A DNA stretch of 64,000 nt from Mytilus galloprovincialis (Eukaryota; Mollusca; Bivalvia; Mytilida; Mytilidae), in the NCBI RefSeq assembly GCF_965363235.1, contig NC_134839.1, positions 79,385,410 through 79,449,409 on the forward strand. The letters are read 5' to 3'. Made by a program: the position numbers and the translations under genes. Below are positions 50,601 to 60,998 of the stretch, piece by piece (position 1 is the first letter of the stretch; each line of letters starts with the position of its first letter). The notes under the pieces were generated by a model. It searched no databases and was not told where the DNA came from. It worked only from the letters and a program-made list of their open reading frames with translations.

Positions 50601-53157
50601 GTAAAAGTAAAGGTGGTAAGTGAGAATGAAACTATCTGATGAGTTAAGGCCATACAATACAGTCTTGATCCCACAATGATTTCTGTTACAAAAATTTGCA
50701 TGCAAGCTATTTTTCACCTAGTTAATGCAAACATTAATAAAAAAAATACCTTCATGTGCTTTGTTTAGAGATAAATGGGGTTGAAATTTAGGACATATAC
50801 TCAAAATTAATGTTTCTTTATATTTGAAATTATCAAGAAATGAGCAAAGTTGATATTTCAGACAGTTGACTTAAATTTTTGTTTTTCAGATGGTTTACCC
50901 TCCCGAAGTAAGAAGCAGTCTGGAAGAGCTAGTAGTGTTAATGTAGCCTCCAGTATAAGAGATTCTGCAGTGTTTGGAGAAATGGATGAAGATGATCTCC
51001 CACAAAATATGAATCTAGACGAGTTAGTTACTACGTAAGTTACAAGTTTATTCACACATTTAACTTTAACTGATAAATCATCAGTGAATGGTTTTTCTTC
51101 TAATTTTAAATTATTCTTTGAATCTGCTATAGTGCTAGATATTTAAATAGCAGATATTATTATACCTCAGTTATCATTGTCTTTATAAAATAAGTACACA
51201 ATATTTTCACTATTGTGCAAATTACAAGCTTTGAACTATTGGACCGGTCAAAAATTTCCAACTATTGGACCTGGGTGAAATTATTTGACTTCAAGCATCA
51301 CTATTTTTAGCGGAATTTTAAATCCAGCTATGCGATTTGAGGATTTTGAAAATAACGCGGGAGTAATGACATCGTGTTTTACCTATTGTGTCTAGTATAG
51401 GGTTGACGTCAGTGCAAAACATAGTCTTAGTATGTGAACATATCTATGAAGTAAACGTTATGTTTTGGTTTCTTCTTTTTAATATTACGATTTATTGTCT
51501 GTTGACTTTTTCGATATAATAAAACACTTACTGACTGGATATTCTTGGAAAAGTAAGTTTATTGTCCCTCCAATACAACTATTGCCCTCGGCTTCACCTC
51601 AGGGCAATATGCCGGGACAATAAACTAACTATTCCACTCATACCCAGTCAATAAGTATACACTTAAACTAATGGGAAAATATAATCTTTTAAAGTCAATA
51701 TGGAAATTCAAATTTAAAAAAATAGTTGAAGATGTTTTATATACTTGATTGGATTTTTACTATAGTTTATAGGATAGGTTAACAATAAAACAAGTGAACA
51801 TGAACTTTCTTTAAAAATAAAATCTTTAATATTACTGTTGACTTCCATTCATTCTAAAATCAGTTGGCTTTATCCAAATTGTGGACTTCCATTCACTCAA
51901 AGAAGTAAGTTCGATAAGGTCCTAAAATGGCCCCCTTTCTTAGCGTGAATTTCAAATTCAGATTTATTCAAAAATAAATTATAGCTAATAAAGTGACTAG
52001 ATAGGAAATAAGCCGTTTTGTTGAAAATTTACGTTCATGCGTTTTATTATGACGTCACAAGTTGTACTCTTATTGATTTTCGAGAAAAAAATCAATAAAA
52101 ATGGGTAAATTTCCTCAGGTTATTGGACAGGAAACATAGATCTTTTAAAATAATGTTTGTGAAGACATTTCACATGTCTTATATGAATATTAAGTTTGTT
52201 GACGCCTGCACTCTATGTTTCCTGGTCCTAAATTTGGTTGAAATCCAGCTAATTTTATCAAATTTTACCAAAATCTCTTATCTTGCCCTGTTGTGATGTA
52301 AAAATCAATGTGTTAGAGTTACTTTGACAAAAATAGTTCTATTTAACTTTCTCTCATATCTTTAAGTCAACTTAAAACATTTTTTGTCTTATTACATTGA
52401 ACTTTATATTCGGGGCCCTTACCGAACTTACTCCTTTGTTCTAATTCAACTAACTTAAGACTTATATATATGGACATGGAAGGTTTCACGACCTTGAAAT
52501 TTTTCAACTCTCTTTCTGCCTTTCTTTCAGATTTTTAATAGATATCTTAACGTAATAATTTCAATGCTTACTGACATCAATTGCTGATTTTATTGTCCCA
52601 TTATTTTTTGTATATTTGCAACTCTAATATAAAAGATGAAAGTGGGTCTCATTGGGGTCTAAGCATGACAGAGAATTGTCTATTTTTTGTAAGCGTGACC
52701 AGTGAAAGTGAAGTCTAGCGGGACATGGGAAATTACAACAAATGAGAATTGCTTACATACATAGTGTAAGTGGGAATCTGACAAAACAGTAAGTTGGATC
52801 CAGGATCAGAACCCCTTAATGAGATCCCCATGAAAAAGGAGAACTTAAAATGTCATATTTACTAATACAAATGTAATAATTTTGTTGTCTTTGAAACATT
52901 TAATCAAGAGGTTTTATAAAACACAGAAATTTATTATAAATGAAAAATATTTTTTGAAACCTGTTATTTTCTATTATTTTTGTACTTTTAGGCTTGAAAT
53001 TCAAAAAGATGAAATAGACTCTTTAAAAGGAACATTGAAAAATACTTTAAAAGCCAAGGAAGAGGACTTGAGAATGTATTCACAAATGATGGAGGAGACA
53101 AAAACTGTGTTTTTACAAGCACTGAAACAATTCAAAGAGAATGATCAAGGCACATGA
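35621..53157 (+). CDS. CCDC13: CCDC13, coiled-coil centriolar satellite protein
   Basis: Seventeen coding exons join in frame to about 703 aa (human about 715): 35621-35788, 36313-36387, 37064-37160, 40492-40634, 41502-41576, 42304-42423, 42817-42924, 44968-45126, 45395-45471, 46149-46248, 46817-47023, 47462-47586, 49419-49511, 49900-50025, 50488-50615, 50890-51034, 52992-53157. Exon 4 may instead end at 40643, which adds three residues. Identifying blocks from memory of human CCDC13: LKKQFQLLQEQQQKKLQRRK at the start, DENGRLYRLL.EKDFEI, TKIVELSKK, WRGRAQQI, KGQHDDELIEALM (about 362-374) and KEEDLRMY...VFLQALKQ at the end. It is almost wholly heptad-like coiled coil with Ser-rich linkers at about 460-500 and 590-620. 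The vertebrate protein is a centriolar satellite component needed for ciliogenesis. Introns hold many repeats; none breaks an exon. Confidence 0.95.
37640..37960. repeat. Repetitive block with ~45-bp direct repeat, CCDC13 intron 3
   Basis: GTCTCGGGTGTTTTCCTATT...CATGCGGTTTAAC occurs twice, from about 37865 and from about 37908, after a GC-richer stretch (GTGCGCCCTGCGCC) unlike its surroundings. It probably derives from a mobile element, but I could not find its ends. Confidence 0.4.
38770..38875. repeat. Short inverted repeat, CCDC13 intron 3
   Basis: CCTTGGCCGCCA at 38770-38781 is exactly complementary to TGGCGGCCAAGG at 38864-38875, with about 82 bp between. It would form a stable hairpin in the pre-mRNA. 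No coding sequence nearby. Confidence 0.55.
41654..41760 (+). repeat. 53-bp tandem duplication, CCDC13 intron 5
   Basis: AATCTGTCAAAACTATACCT through AACAAATTCAATGAA is present twice in direct contact, with one base change (CACCCTG against CACACTG). Confidence 0.85.
42598..42760 (+). mobile_element. tRNA-derived SINE
   Basis: GTGGCCAAGTGGTCTATGCA contains an A-box-like TGGCCAAGTGG (42604-42614). GAGTTCAAATA (42665-42675), preceded by GGTTAT, is B-box-like. The ~50-bp spacing and the head resemble a tRNA with a long variable arm (Ser/Leu type). The tail ACTCCAATCTTAATTGACTA recalls bivalve SINEs. It lies in CCDC13 intron 6 on the sense strand. Confidence 0.7.
43438..44701. mobile_element. Non-autonomous TIR transposon, 1.26 kb
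   Basis: Perfect 23-bp inverted ends: AGTATACCAGAGCTCCAGAT at 43438 and its complement ending at 44701. The interior has many AACCCAAT words, a perfect palindrome GCGTGATCACGC at 43472-43483, and CCCTAACCCTAACCCTAA at about 44417-44434. No transposase. The superfamily cannot be set from the ends alone. It fills most of CCDC13 intron 7. Confidence 0.75.
45628..46012. mobile_element. MITE with ATAGACMACTTTYGAGTTC ends
   Basis: The left end ATAGACAACTTTCGAGTTCG and the complement of the right end (ATAGACCACTTTTGAGTTC) are inverted repeats, followed on both sides by a CGTCA-containing word. 385 bp long. The open frame 45793-46017 inside it has no recognised domain. It lies in CCDC13 intron 9. 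Confidence 0.65.
47277..47425 (+). repeat. ~55-bp tandem repeat, CCDC13 intron 11
   Basis: ATTGAGATATGTGATCATGT followed by TAAATGTTGCTTTAG and ACAATGTTTTATC occurs twice in full and a third time in part. Confidence 0.85.
48085..48233 (+). repeat. Dispersed repeat (TTGATTGATTGATTAG type)
   Basis: Begins with (TTGA)n, continues GTGTTAAATGCCACTTTCAG and ends near GACACTCTTAGTCAA. The complement of its start recurs in the CCDC13 3' flank at about 53615-53660 (AAAGTGGCGTTAAAACAC and AATCAAATCAAATCAA). Confidence 0.55.
48234..49254 (+). mobile_element. Helentron-like non-autonomous element, family 3
   Basis: The left end ATACGCCCGT (48234-48243) is exactly complementary to ACGGGCGTAT (49222-49231). 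It is followed on the left by a hairpin (GTC-containing stem with GTCTTTTAGAC) and a GTCC microsatellite at 48279-48316. The core has four units starting near 48320, 48480, 48640 and 48801 (period 160-161 bp; CACTTCGGACAATAACTCAA) and a degraded tail. The right end has a perfect hairpin TGCGCT-CA-AGCGCA at 49234-49247. Same plan as the elements at 1160 and 11288, with different sequence. It lies in CCDC13 intron 12. Confidence 0.7.
51524..51660. mobile_element. Hairpin MITE, ~135 bp
   Basis: Nested inverted pairs: ACTTACTGACTGG with CCAGTCAATAAGT, TTTATTGTCCC with GGGACAATAAA, and ATTGCCCT with AGGGCAAT around CGGCTTCACC. The whole unit folds into one long hairpin. It lies in CCDC13 intron 16. 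Confidence 0.65.
51899..52436. mobile_element. Candidate non-autonomous TIR element, ~535 bp
   Basis: AAAGAAGTAAGTTCGATAAGG on the left pairs with the complement of the right end (AAAGGAGTAAGTTCGGTAAGG) with two mismatches, both next to a GGCCC-type word. No open frame inside. It lies in CCDC13 intron 16. Confidence 0.5.
52641..52829 (-). mobile_element. MITE with GGGTCTCATTGGGG ends, copy 3 (inverted)
   Basis: Begins GTGGGTCTCATTGGGGTCTA and ends near TAATGAGATCCCC. The interior is the complement of copies 1 and 2 (AGCGTGACCAGTGAAAGT, AGTGTAAGTGGGAATCTGA). It lies in CCDC13 intron 16, about 160 bp upstream of the last coding exon. Confidence 0.65.
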
Positions 53158-55199
53158 TGATGTGTTTTCATTTTATTGATTTTGAATAATGTGCTGTCAT
53201 CTGTATGAATGGATGAAAATTGTGTATTGCAATTCATTAGATGTTAATATGAAGATACGAGTATTTATTTATGAATTTATGGATGTTGAATAATGGGTGT
53301 GGACACCTGTATTAAAGTCCATAGTTATTACTGTCTAGAAAGACAACCTGATTGCTCAAATACGTCTTTCAAAGGAAAAAGGTGCACAAATAGTCAAGTA
53401 CCAGTTGCTGTCAGGAGTCTTCCATTTTTTTTCTTGATAAATAGTTTAACAGAAAGTGTGTCTGACAAGTATAGCACCAAAGGTATACTTTAAAAATCCT
53501 CATTTTAATCAATGAAAACAGTCACTTAGCTTGTATTTTATGTATACCAATTACTAAATGATTGAAATTCTTCACCACCAATAAAAACTTGTTGCCACGA
53601 AATAGCCCAAAAGCAGTGCTTAAAAGTGGCGTTAAAACACAAAAAATCAAATCAAATCAATAAATTTAAGTCTGATATCTTATCTTTCTATGGTGTACAT
53701 ATAAAAAAAGTTGTATTTAATAAATCAAGCATCATGTAGTTCGATCTGTCTGATCTGTCTGTTAATTTTAAAAGTAATTTATCTCTTGTCTAAATCTGAA
53801 TTTGTCAACCCACCATTGGCACCAATAACATAGGACAGTAGCAATAACATGCTGTTGAAATAACCCTGTAAAAATGAGATGGAAAGGTCTTCTTCTTTTA
53901 AAAGTCAGGAATATGACAGTTGTTTTCTATTCATTTTATGTGTTTGAGCGTTTGATTTTACCATTTGATAATGGACTTTCAATTTGAATTTTCCGTGTAG
54001 TTCCGCATTTTTGTTATTGTACTTTTTCCTCATCAGATTGACTTGAATATCAAACAAACAAAATCCACTCTGATCCAATAGTACTAACAGTAACTGAAAG
54101 ATATTTCCAAGATAATTCAACTATAAATTAACAATGTTTTCTTATACTTAAATATCAGTCGGTACACATCCAGCAGATTTAGTGTAAATACCTAATTAAC
54201 CATATGAAAAAACTTTTTCACAGAAATTCACTATATATAAGTACTAACTGGATGTATGACCAAATATTTGTGTATCGTTCTGCAACAAATTAAAAAAGAA
54301 AAACAAAGCATTTAAATGTCGTAGTAAAATCAATTAAATTTAATTTATAAGAATGAATCAGCATATTTTTCTGATGTAAGCATGCAGTTTTTGCATTGCA
54401 AATGTTGTTGAAGATAGTGCAAGATGACAGTAACCGGTACCTGATTGTTATTGTTTATATGATAGAACACTAATGGAAAATATAAAAAGGCTTGTCATAC
54501 TTCATCTGAAGTATTTAATGATGAACTAGCCCATTTTAATTGTGTTATTTATTTTAATCCTGCACATGCTTTGTAGTTTTAATTGTTGTAATTTGTTTCC
54601 TGTGGCAGTGTCCAGGTGTAGCTATGCACACAGAACACTTTTATCATGTTGATTATAACTTGATATATAAAAGACTATACCCAAATTAGCAAATATATTT
54701 CTGAAGGACATGAAGTTGTGCACCTGCTTCATGACTTTTTCTTTTAAGTGTTTTTTATGTTTCTCATTAAATAACATGGACTTAACTATATTTTATGATT
54801 AAAAGTAAAGAGAACACTCTTTAGACAACAATCGTTGATGTATCTTCTGCTTAGTGGATAGTGCTTTGGCCTTGCCGTTTATCACTTTCATTTTGTTTAA
54901 ATGTAAGTTAATATTGGTATTGGGTCCCACTAATTTGAGTTCCAAAATAAAATTTTCTGTTTTTATACTCAATTGATGGAATATGATTTACAAATTCACT
55001 CAAAATTTAAAGAAAAGACAATAAAAGTAAAATATAAAGATTTGTATAAATATTCATTACATTTCAACTTTGACTTTGAATACAAAAGGTCATTAGATAG
55101 ATCTTTATATATCAGATTGTATCAACTGCAGAACACACTAACAGCAAAATCAAAAGGAAGATATCATGGGTACTGATAAAGATTGATAATGAAAAAGGA
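53158..55199. other. CCDC13 3' UTR and downstream flank
   Basis: Polyadenylation hexamers AATAAA occur at 53659-53664 and again near 53718; either could end the transcript. A repeat end lies at about 53615-53660. The remaining frames (53293-53493, 53905-54120, 54973-55176) have no domain. No further gene is seen. Confidence 0.5.
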
Positions 55200-55510
55200 A
55201 AAAATAAATCAATGTAAAAGAGAGGGGAGAAAGATACCAGAGAGACATTCAAACTCTTAGATCTAAAATAAACAGACAGCACCATGGCCAAAAAAGAAAA
55301 AAACAAACAGACAAATAATGCACAAAACACAACATAGAAATTATTGACAAAGCAACAGCAAGCCCATCAAACTGGGTGTGATCTCAGGTGCTCCGGAAGG
55401 ATAATCAGGTACTGATCCACATGTGGCATCCATCGGGTTGTTCATGTTATTTTTTAACCTGGTAAATAGTCTAATTTGATAGGTCATATTGGATATTAAC
55501 AAGGGTGATA
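55200..55510 (-). repeat. Solo 3' tail of the Penelope-type element
   Basis: Matches 18336-18620 in the same orientation: AGAGGGGAGAAAGATACCAG, GTGATCTCAGGTGCTCCGGA and CCACATGTGGCATCCATCGG, then CTGGTAAATAGTCTAAT. No reverse transcriptase portion is attached. Confidence 0.65.
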
Positions 55511-58169
55511 ACTCAACAAGGAGAAAAGCTTAAATCGTGAAAACTGAACTTGACCTTGATTAAGTCGCAGGAAACAATTAACATATCTATATTTGAAAAA
55601 TTCATTCAAAGCATTCTTATGTAAATGAACAGACACTATTTGGCAGCTACCGTACATTGCCAAATCAATAACCGATTTTTACTTCGTGAATCCGGTTAAA
55701 AATCTATCAAATATGCCATATTCCTATTCAGTTTCAACTAAGTATAAAAAGATTTGGTATGAGTGCCAATGAGAACTCTCCGTCCAAGCCATCCTTTATA
55801 TATGGTATGCATTATCTCTAAATACAACATGTATTTAAATAATATGACTGAATACAAAAGTGGCCACTTCCATTTTAGACAAAAATCGTCTTAAAATGAG
55901 TAAAAATGCAAAAATTGTGAAGATTTCAGTAGTTGTGCATAGATTTATGATGCTAATACCTGATGCATGTGCATAATATATTGTCAAAATCAGCCCATAT
56001 TCATGGAACTTAAGTATTCTTTCTAGTATATAACTAAACGTTTACATTTCAACAAAATTGTAAAAATGCTATATTTTGGGGCCAAAAAGGGGTCTGACTG
56101 AGCCTACTCTTGTGAATACGGATTAATTAATCCAAAGTATGCAGATTGTTTTTATATAGAAGAAAAAGAAAAGAAAATTGAAAGAAACCCGACTAAAGAG
56201 CATAAAAAGTCGAAGGCCACTGATAGGTATCCAATGAAGAAAATCCGATACCCGTATGTGGGTAACCCTTTAACAATAAAGTATACTAGTTCAGCAAAAT
56301 GAACCTCAAACTTAATTCCGAAAAAAATACAAAGATTCAAAAATTAATAAAAAGAACAAAAAAAAAAAAAAACCTAACAAAAGATTAATTGTCGAGGTTT
56401 CCGATTTGGAATTGGTGGCAAAAATACACTTAGTTTTCATATTTCACGTCGATTTTTATAAAAGATGTGATGTTTGACTTTATCATTACTTGGTGTAGCT
56501 GTGCATTTGATGTACATGGTGTGTTTGGCTAAGTGTTCTTGCTGATTCTAATCTACATTTTTTTTCCTACGATATGTTTTTTAGACTGTTTGGCTTAATA
56601 AACGTATGTTCGGCTAGAGAACAGACATTAACATCAATACAAATGACATTTTTAACCAGCATTTTCTTCAGTCTGATCATTCAATCCTTTTTATGAGAGT
56701 TCGCATCTTTCAGAAAATATGCGTTAGTACAAGCAGTCCTCATCTAGCGAATCCTCGCCGTCAACAAAAGCAAGACTATGGATTCGAGAAATTGGAAATG
56801 TAGTTCAGTGAATGTGATGAATATATTTAGCTCTGCTCCACGATGTAAACACAGTCATGGTCATCGTCATAATTTATCACCTACTCTCCATGATGTCTCT
56901 ATTAATGACCTTCCATTTGAACAAATATCTTTGGGTTTTATCTCGTTCGTATGAAGCTTTATTCACTACTGTTTCAAAACTTCATTCTCCTATGTTTTGA
57001 AATCACTATTATACAAACCCTATTAAACAATACAAAATACAACTATTAACTCGAATATTGCCATTCACAGACTTTTCAGAGCAGTTCTCAGTTGAAAAGG
57101 AGAAAAGATTCTTGAATAACTTTTTTGCACCAAAAAATCTTGATGCCACCAGTTTGAGCAAAATCCTTCATTATATATAAATCAGTTCACATGCACAAAA
57201 ATGACACTTTACTTTAAAGAATGCTAGTAGTCTTTGATGTTATTAATCTTATACCTGTACTACACCAATTGCAAGTTAAAGGTGAGACCGTTAGTACCAA
57301 TTATAATTCAAATAGTAAATGGGTCTATGGAAACACATGCTAAATCGATCTCTAAAGACCCAAATGTTGATAAACACCTGTCCTACCGTCATGACAACTA
57401 TTATGTGTCAATCCCATTACACAAACTGCTTGACCAAGGAATTGGGTAATTTGATGATCATGCAATTTATAACGTGTTGTTTTTATTTTTTACAGCACTA
57501 GGTCGATGCCTCTGCTAGTGGATTATCAATCCCAAGGGTGTTAGCAGCTCGGTAGTCATTATTCAGAACTGACATGATTTATAACATTTCTTCTAAAATT
57601 ATTCGTTTATAAAATATAAAATGGCGTTTTAACTCCCTCAGGCAAAGTTGACCTTAGATAGTTTTGGCTAATTACTATGCCCTCTTTGTCTTATAGCTCT
57701 TCAACTGCTTCGGTTCTTTATACATCCTTGGCTTTTAAATATTTGGCTTTGTGCGTTCCACATGAATGTTATTCAACCTTGGACTCATGAAATCTATAGC
57801 GTGTTGTTTTCCTTTTATTTTATTTTTTATCTCCAAACGACACTGAGAAAGGAGGAACCCAACAATAATCATAGAGGTCTGTTCTACGTTCCGTTGGAAT
57901 TTCAACCAAAGATGAATATCTGGACCTTCCATCACTGTAATGGATCATGCCTACAGTGCAGAAATGTCCATACAAACAACGTTGTACTGCTGATTCATCC
58001 AAGTACTCTACAAAACCTCTTTCTATATAATTAAAATAAAATCTAGCAGCTTTCAAAGTAATTGTAAAACTACATACTCAAGGGGCGAAGTGAATCTGAT
58101 GTGGATATAAAAACAATTCAAAGATCATTTGAAGTACACACAAGATAACTCTTTTTCTTCTTGCAATAG
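55511..58169. other. Intergenic DNA, no confirmed gene
   Basis: AT-rich. A short dispersed-repeat fragment (GAGTGCCAATGAGAACTCTC) lies at about 55755-55800. Frames at 56152-56340 and 57234-57501 show no domain. One unrecognised frame at 57820-58056 is listed separately. Confidence 0.5.
57820..58056 (-). other. Unrecognised 78-codon open frame
   Basis: A minus-strand frame with a protein-like composition (balanced charged and aromatic residues, RFYFNYIERGFVEYLDESAV near the start, SLVEIPTERRTDLYDYCW later) unlike the low-complexity frames around it. I do not recognise a family. No promoter, splice partners or repeat copies were found. It could be an exon, a decayed transposon segment or chance. 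Confidence 0.2.
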
Positions 58170-60344
58170 TATTAGTACGGTGACCAGACCCAATATTTTT
58201 AAAATTTAATCGTCAAACATACTATATGGCTATATTATATATCATTGGATTCGGAAAAATGAGTACTTTTGGAATATCGATGTCGTCAAAAAGAAATGTG
58301 GTAAATTGAAAGATATAACCAGTATTTTGTATTAAATTTCTAATCAATTGGCAACGAATTATCACGAAAATGTAAAAAAAAAAAAAAGGAACTTATTACT
58401 TAGTAATCGAATAATTCTGAAAATTGGCGTTTTTCAAACACTTGTTCTATTATACAAGTTCAATACAAATTCCGTTAAAGTTACAGTAGTTACCTTGCTG
58501 GGTGCCGGGTGACATTCAACCTCAGCAATAAATGGTAAATGTTGTTTTCAATTGAAGCCTTCTATCCCGAACGTTTATTTTGCAAAAGCTCATGCATGTA
58601 ATTCATTACAACAACAAAAAACACTTATTATACCTCGAAAACAGTTAAAAAATCCAATCAAAATGATCCACAAAACAGATTTCATTCAAGAGTATCTTCT
58701 GATTCATCTGTCAAGGAATTTCTACATAATTCTGACCCTTGACAAGAGCAAAGCTCCGTACATGTAAGGGTTTGTTATGAACAAACACTTTTTAAATGGA
58801 GATTTTCCCGTACATGAACACACAAGATCCTGCAAGAATTCTGCTGACATGTGCCCTTCAAAATAAACGGGTGTAATGAATTAGTTAATTTTCGCCAACG
58901 GTATTCTAAGGGTGACGGAACAGGGTTTTTCGCAATGTGCGATGCGGTTAAAATTGCCGATTCACAGAGAGGTAACCTGACTAAACCTTCATCTTCACTG
59001 GGGGCAAGCTTGACACGCATTTTATTCATATCATGGTTTATAGGGATTCTTCAGATCATACATCTTCGAAACTAAATTCTTGCACAAACAAGGGCTTCAT
59101 CTTCGTCAGTACTCCCAAAGCTCTGTAACTACAATAGTGTCCTTCAAAGTCTTGTAGACTATTTTCTCACAGAGACGAAGTTGTGTCACATCCGGTAAGA
59201 GTGTGTACAGCAGGAGGCAGTTTATAAATTGTTTTGGGAAAGCAAGCACAAAGTTGGTGAACGGGTAAAAATCTTCAACTATTCTTTACACTGCTAATGT
59301 TCCCCATCTGCACCTACAACTCTCATTCATGTGTCATCTGTTTGTAGTAGTGAACACACAGAACAATCACACCCGTATCAGAGGTCCGTATTATTATTCT
59401 GTCGCTCTTTCTCATTTCTGATAACTTCATGTCAAAGTATAAGGCATTAATTATCATACGAGTATTGGCCCTTGTTGAGTGCTAACCAAGTTACGACAGC
59501 CATTAACATTATTGTTTGAAATGACTTCGACAATTTCGGATTTACAAACGTTCCGGCTAAGTAAAGTTCACTATAAGATGGAATCATAGGGGATATGTCA
59601 TAGTTTTGAAGAAGAAAAACCACAAAAGAAATTATGGAGAGCCTGTTGGTTTTCTTTAACAGAAAGAAACTTCTTCCAGTCAGGAATCATTCTTCCTTCA
59701 ATAATCTGATACACTTTGGTGGAAGCTGTAGTCTTTGTGCGGCTTTCCTTTCCAGCAGACAACTTTTTTGAGTTTTTCATGTCGTAGCGGTAAAAAATTG
59801 TCTGCTACTGTGTGCGCAAGAGAAAAGCATTGGATAATATTTTAATAATAGTCAGCTGCAAGGTCGCCAATTTTTTTCCTTTTTCTATTTATCATCAATA
59901 CATTTAAGCAATGCCATACCACCTCAACAAACGACTCATACTCTTCAACACATTGCTGGCAGATTCCATCATTAAGTCTTTCAACAGAACTTAAGAGGCA
60001 ACGTTTACTCTTCACAGTAAAGGAAGTGATTCAGTACTTCTTCTCTGGCACACGATACATTTTTCAAATTAAAACACATGTGTTGCCTTTTTTAACTACT
60101 AAGACATAATTGCAAAGGACTTCCTAATTCAAACATTTTCCGGATAACTACATGTCCAAATTCAGACTTGATTGTTAATTTTTGAAATATATAAAAAGAA
60201 AAAAATCTGTATCTGATTCAAATAAACATATGAAAATAAGAAATCTTTTAAAAATACATAAAAAAACACGACAACGAACACGAAATGGTACCATGAACAA
60301 ACAAAAAAGATCGTATTGAACAAATTTTAGCACTGAAAAATCGT
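58170..60344 (-). mobile_element. Left arm of 5-kb inverted repeat (truncated transposon copy)
   Basis: About 2.17 kb matching the complement of 60999-63213 at what looks like 98-99% outside a few short differences. One is a ~70-bp block in the right arm (about 63010-63078) with no counterpart here. The outer end is TATTAGTACGGTGACCAG. Read on the minus strand it carries the same broken coding remnants as the right arm, including the 60-codon frame at 59598-59780, identical to 61547-61729. The copy stops at 60344, before the second terminus that the right copy appears to own. Confidence 0.85.
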
Positions 60345-60998
60345 TTTAAGTTCAAGTTAGTTTAATCGCCCTCATATAGTACGGTGACCAAGTAAGAAAA
60401 AGTCGCTTATTTAAGGAGTTTAGTCGTCATTCGGACTATACGGCTATAAATCAGAGTATTGGTAGTTCAAAGGTTACACTTCACATTTTGACTTGTCAAA
60501 AAATCGTACGATGCAAATTTTGTAAAATGGGCTTCGAAGTTCGTTCCCTTACTTTAAAGAAAAAATTACTTTCAAAAGATTTTAGGCCTACATTCTGAAA
60601 GAACATTCGTGATATGCTTTTTGTTATTATATACATTGTTGCAACACCTTATTTCAAATATTTCAAAAAAGGTTTAGCAAAATTAATCCGTTATTGAAGA
60701 GTTTTTTTCTGTTAAAATAGAACACTACGAATATTTTGCATTTAATAGAGTACGTTTCAATTCATTTTTCATCATTTATTTTTACGCAAAATGTAAAATA
60801 ATCAACATTTATATGATATTTCAAACCTTTATAAAACAACAATTTGAAAATCATTTATCTCAGAAGCATTATTTCGACTTGTGCATTGAAACAAAATTTA
60901 CACTACAAAATGAAGATACAGGTTTTCCTCTTGAAATTCGACTTGTACAAAAATACCGATACTATTATTTTAATCTATAAATGCTATTTCGTATCACA
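60345..60998. other. Spacer of the inverted repeat, with an internal terminus
   Basis: A 654-bp non-palindromic spacer. From 60378 it carries AGTACGGTGACCA and then TTTAGTCGTCA...ACTATACGGCTATA, which align with the outer ends of both arms (AGTACGGTGACCA ... TTTAATCGTCA...ACTATATGGCTATA). The rest is AT-rich; the frame from 60844 has no domain. Confidence 0.65.

Noticed and set aside
58775..59075. Opposed open frames 58775-59029 (-) and 58851-59075 (+) as two genes
   Set aside because: They are two strands of the same decayed transposon segment, repeated in the right arm at 62250-62550; only the frame matching the family series is meaningful.
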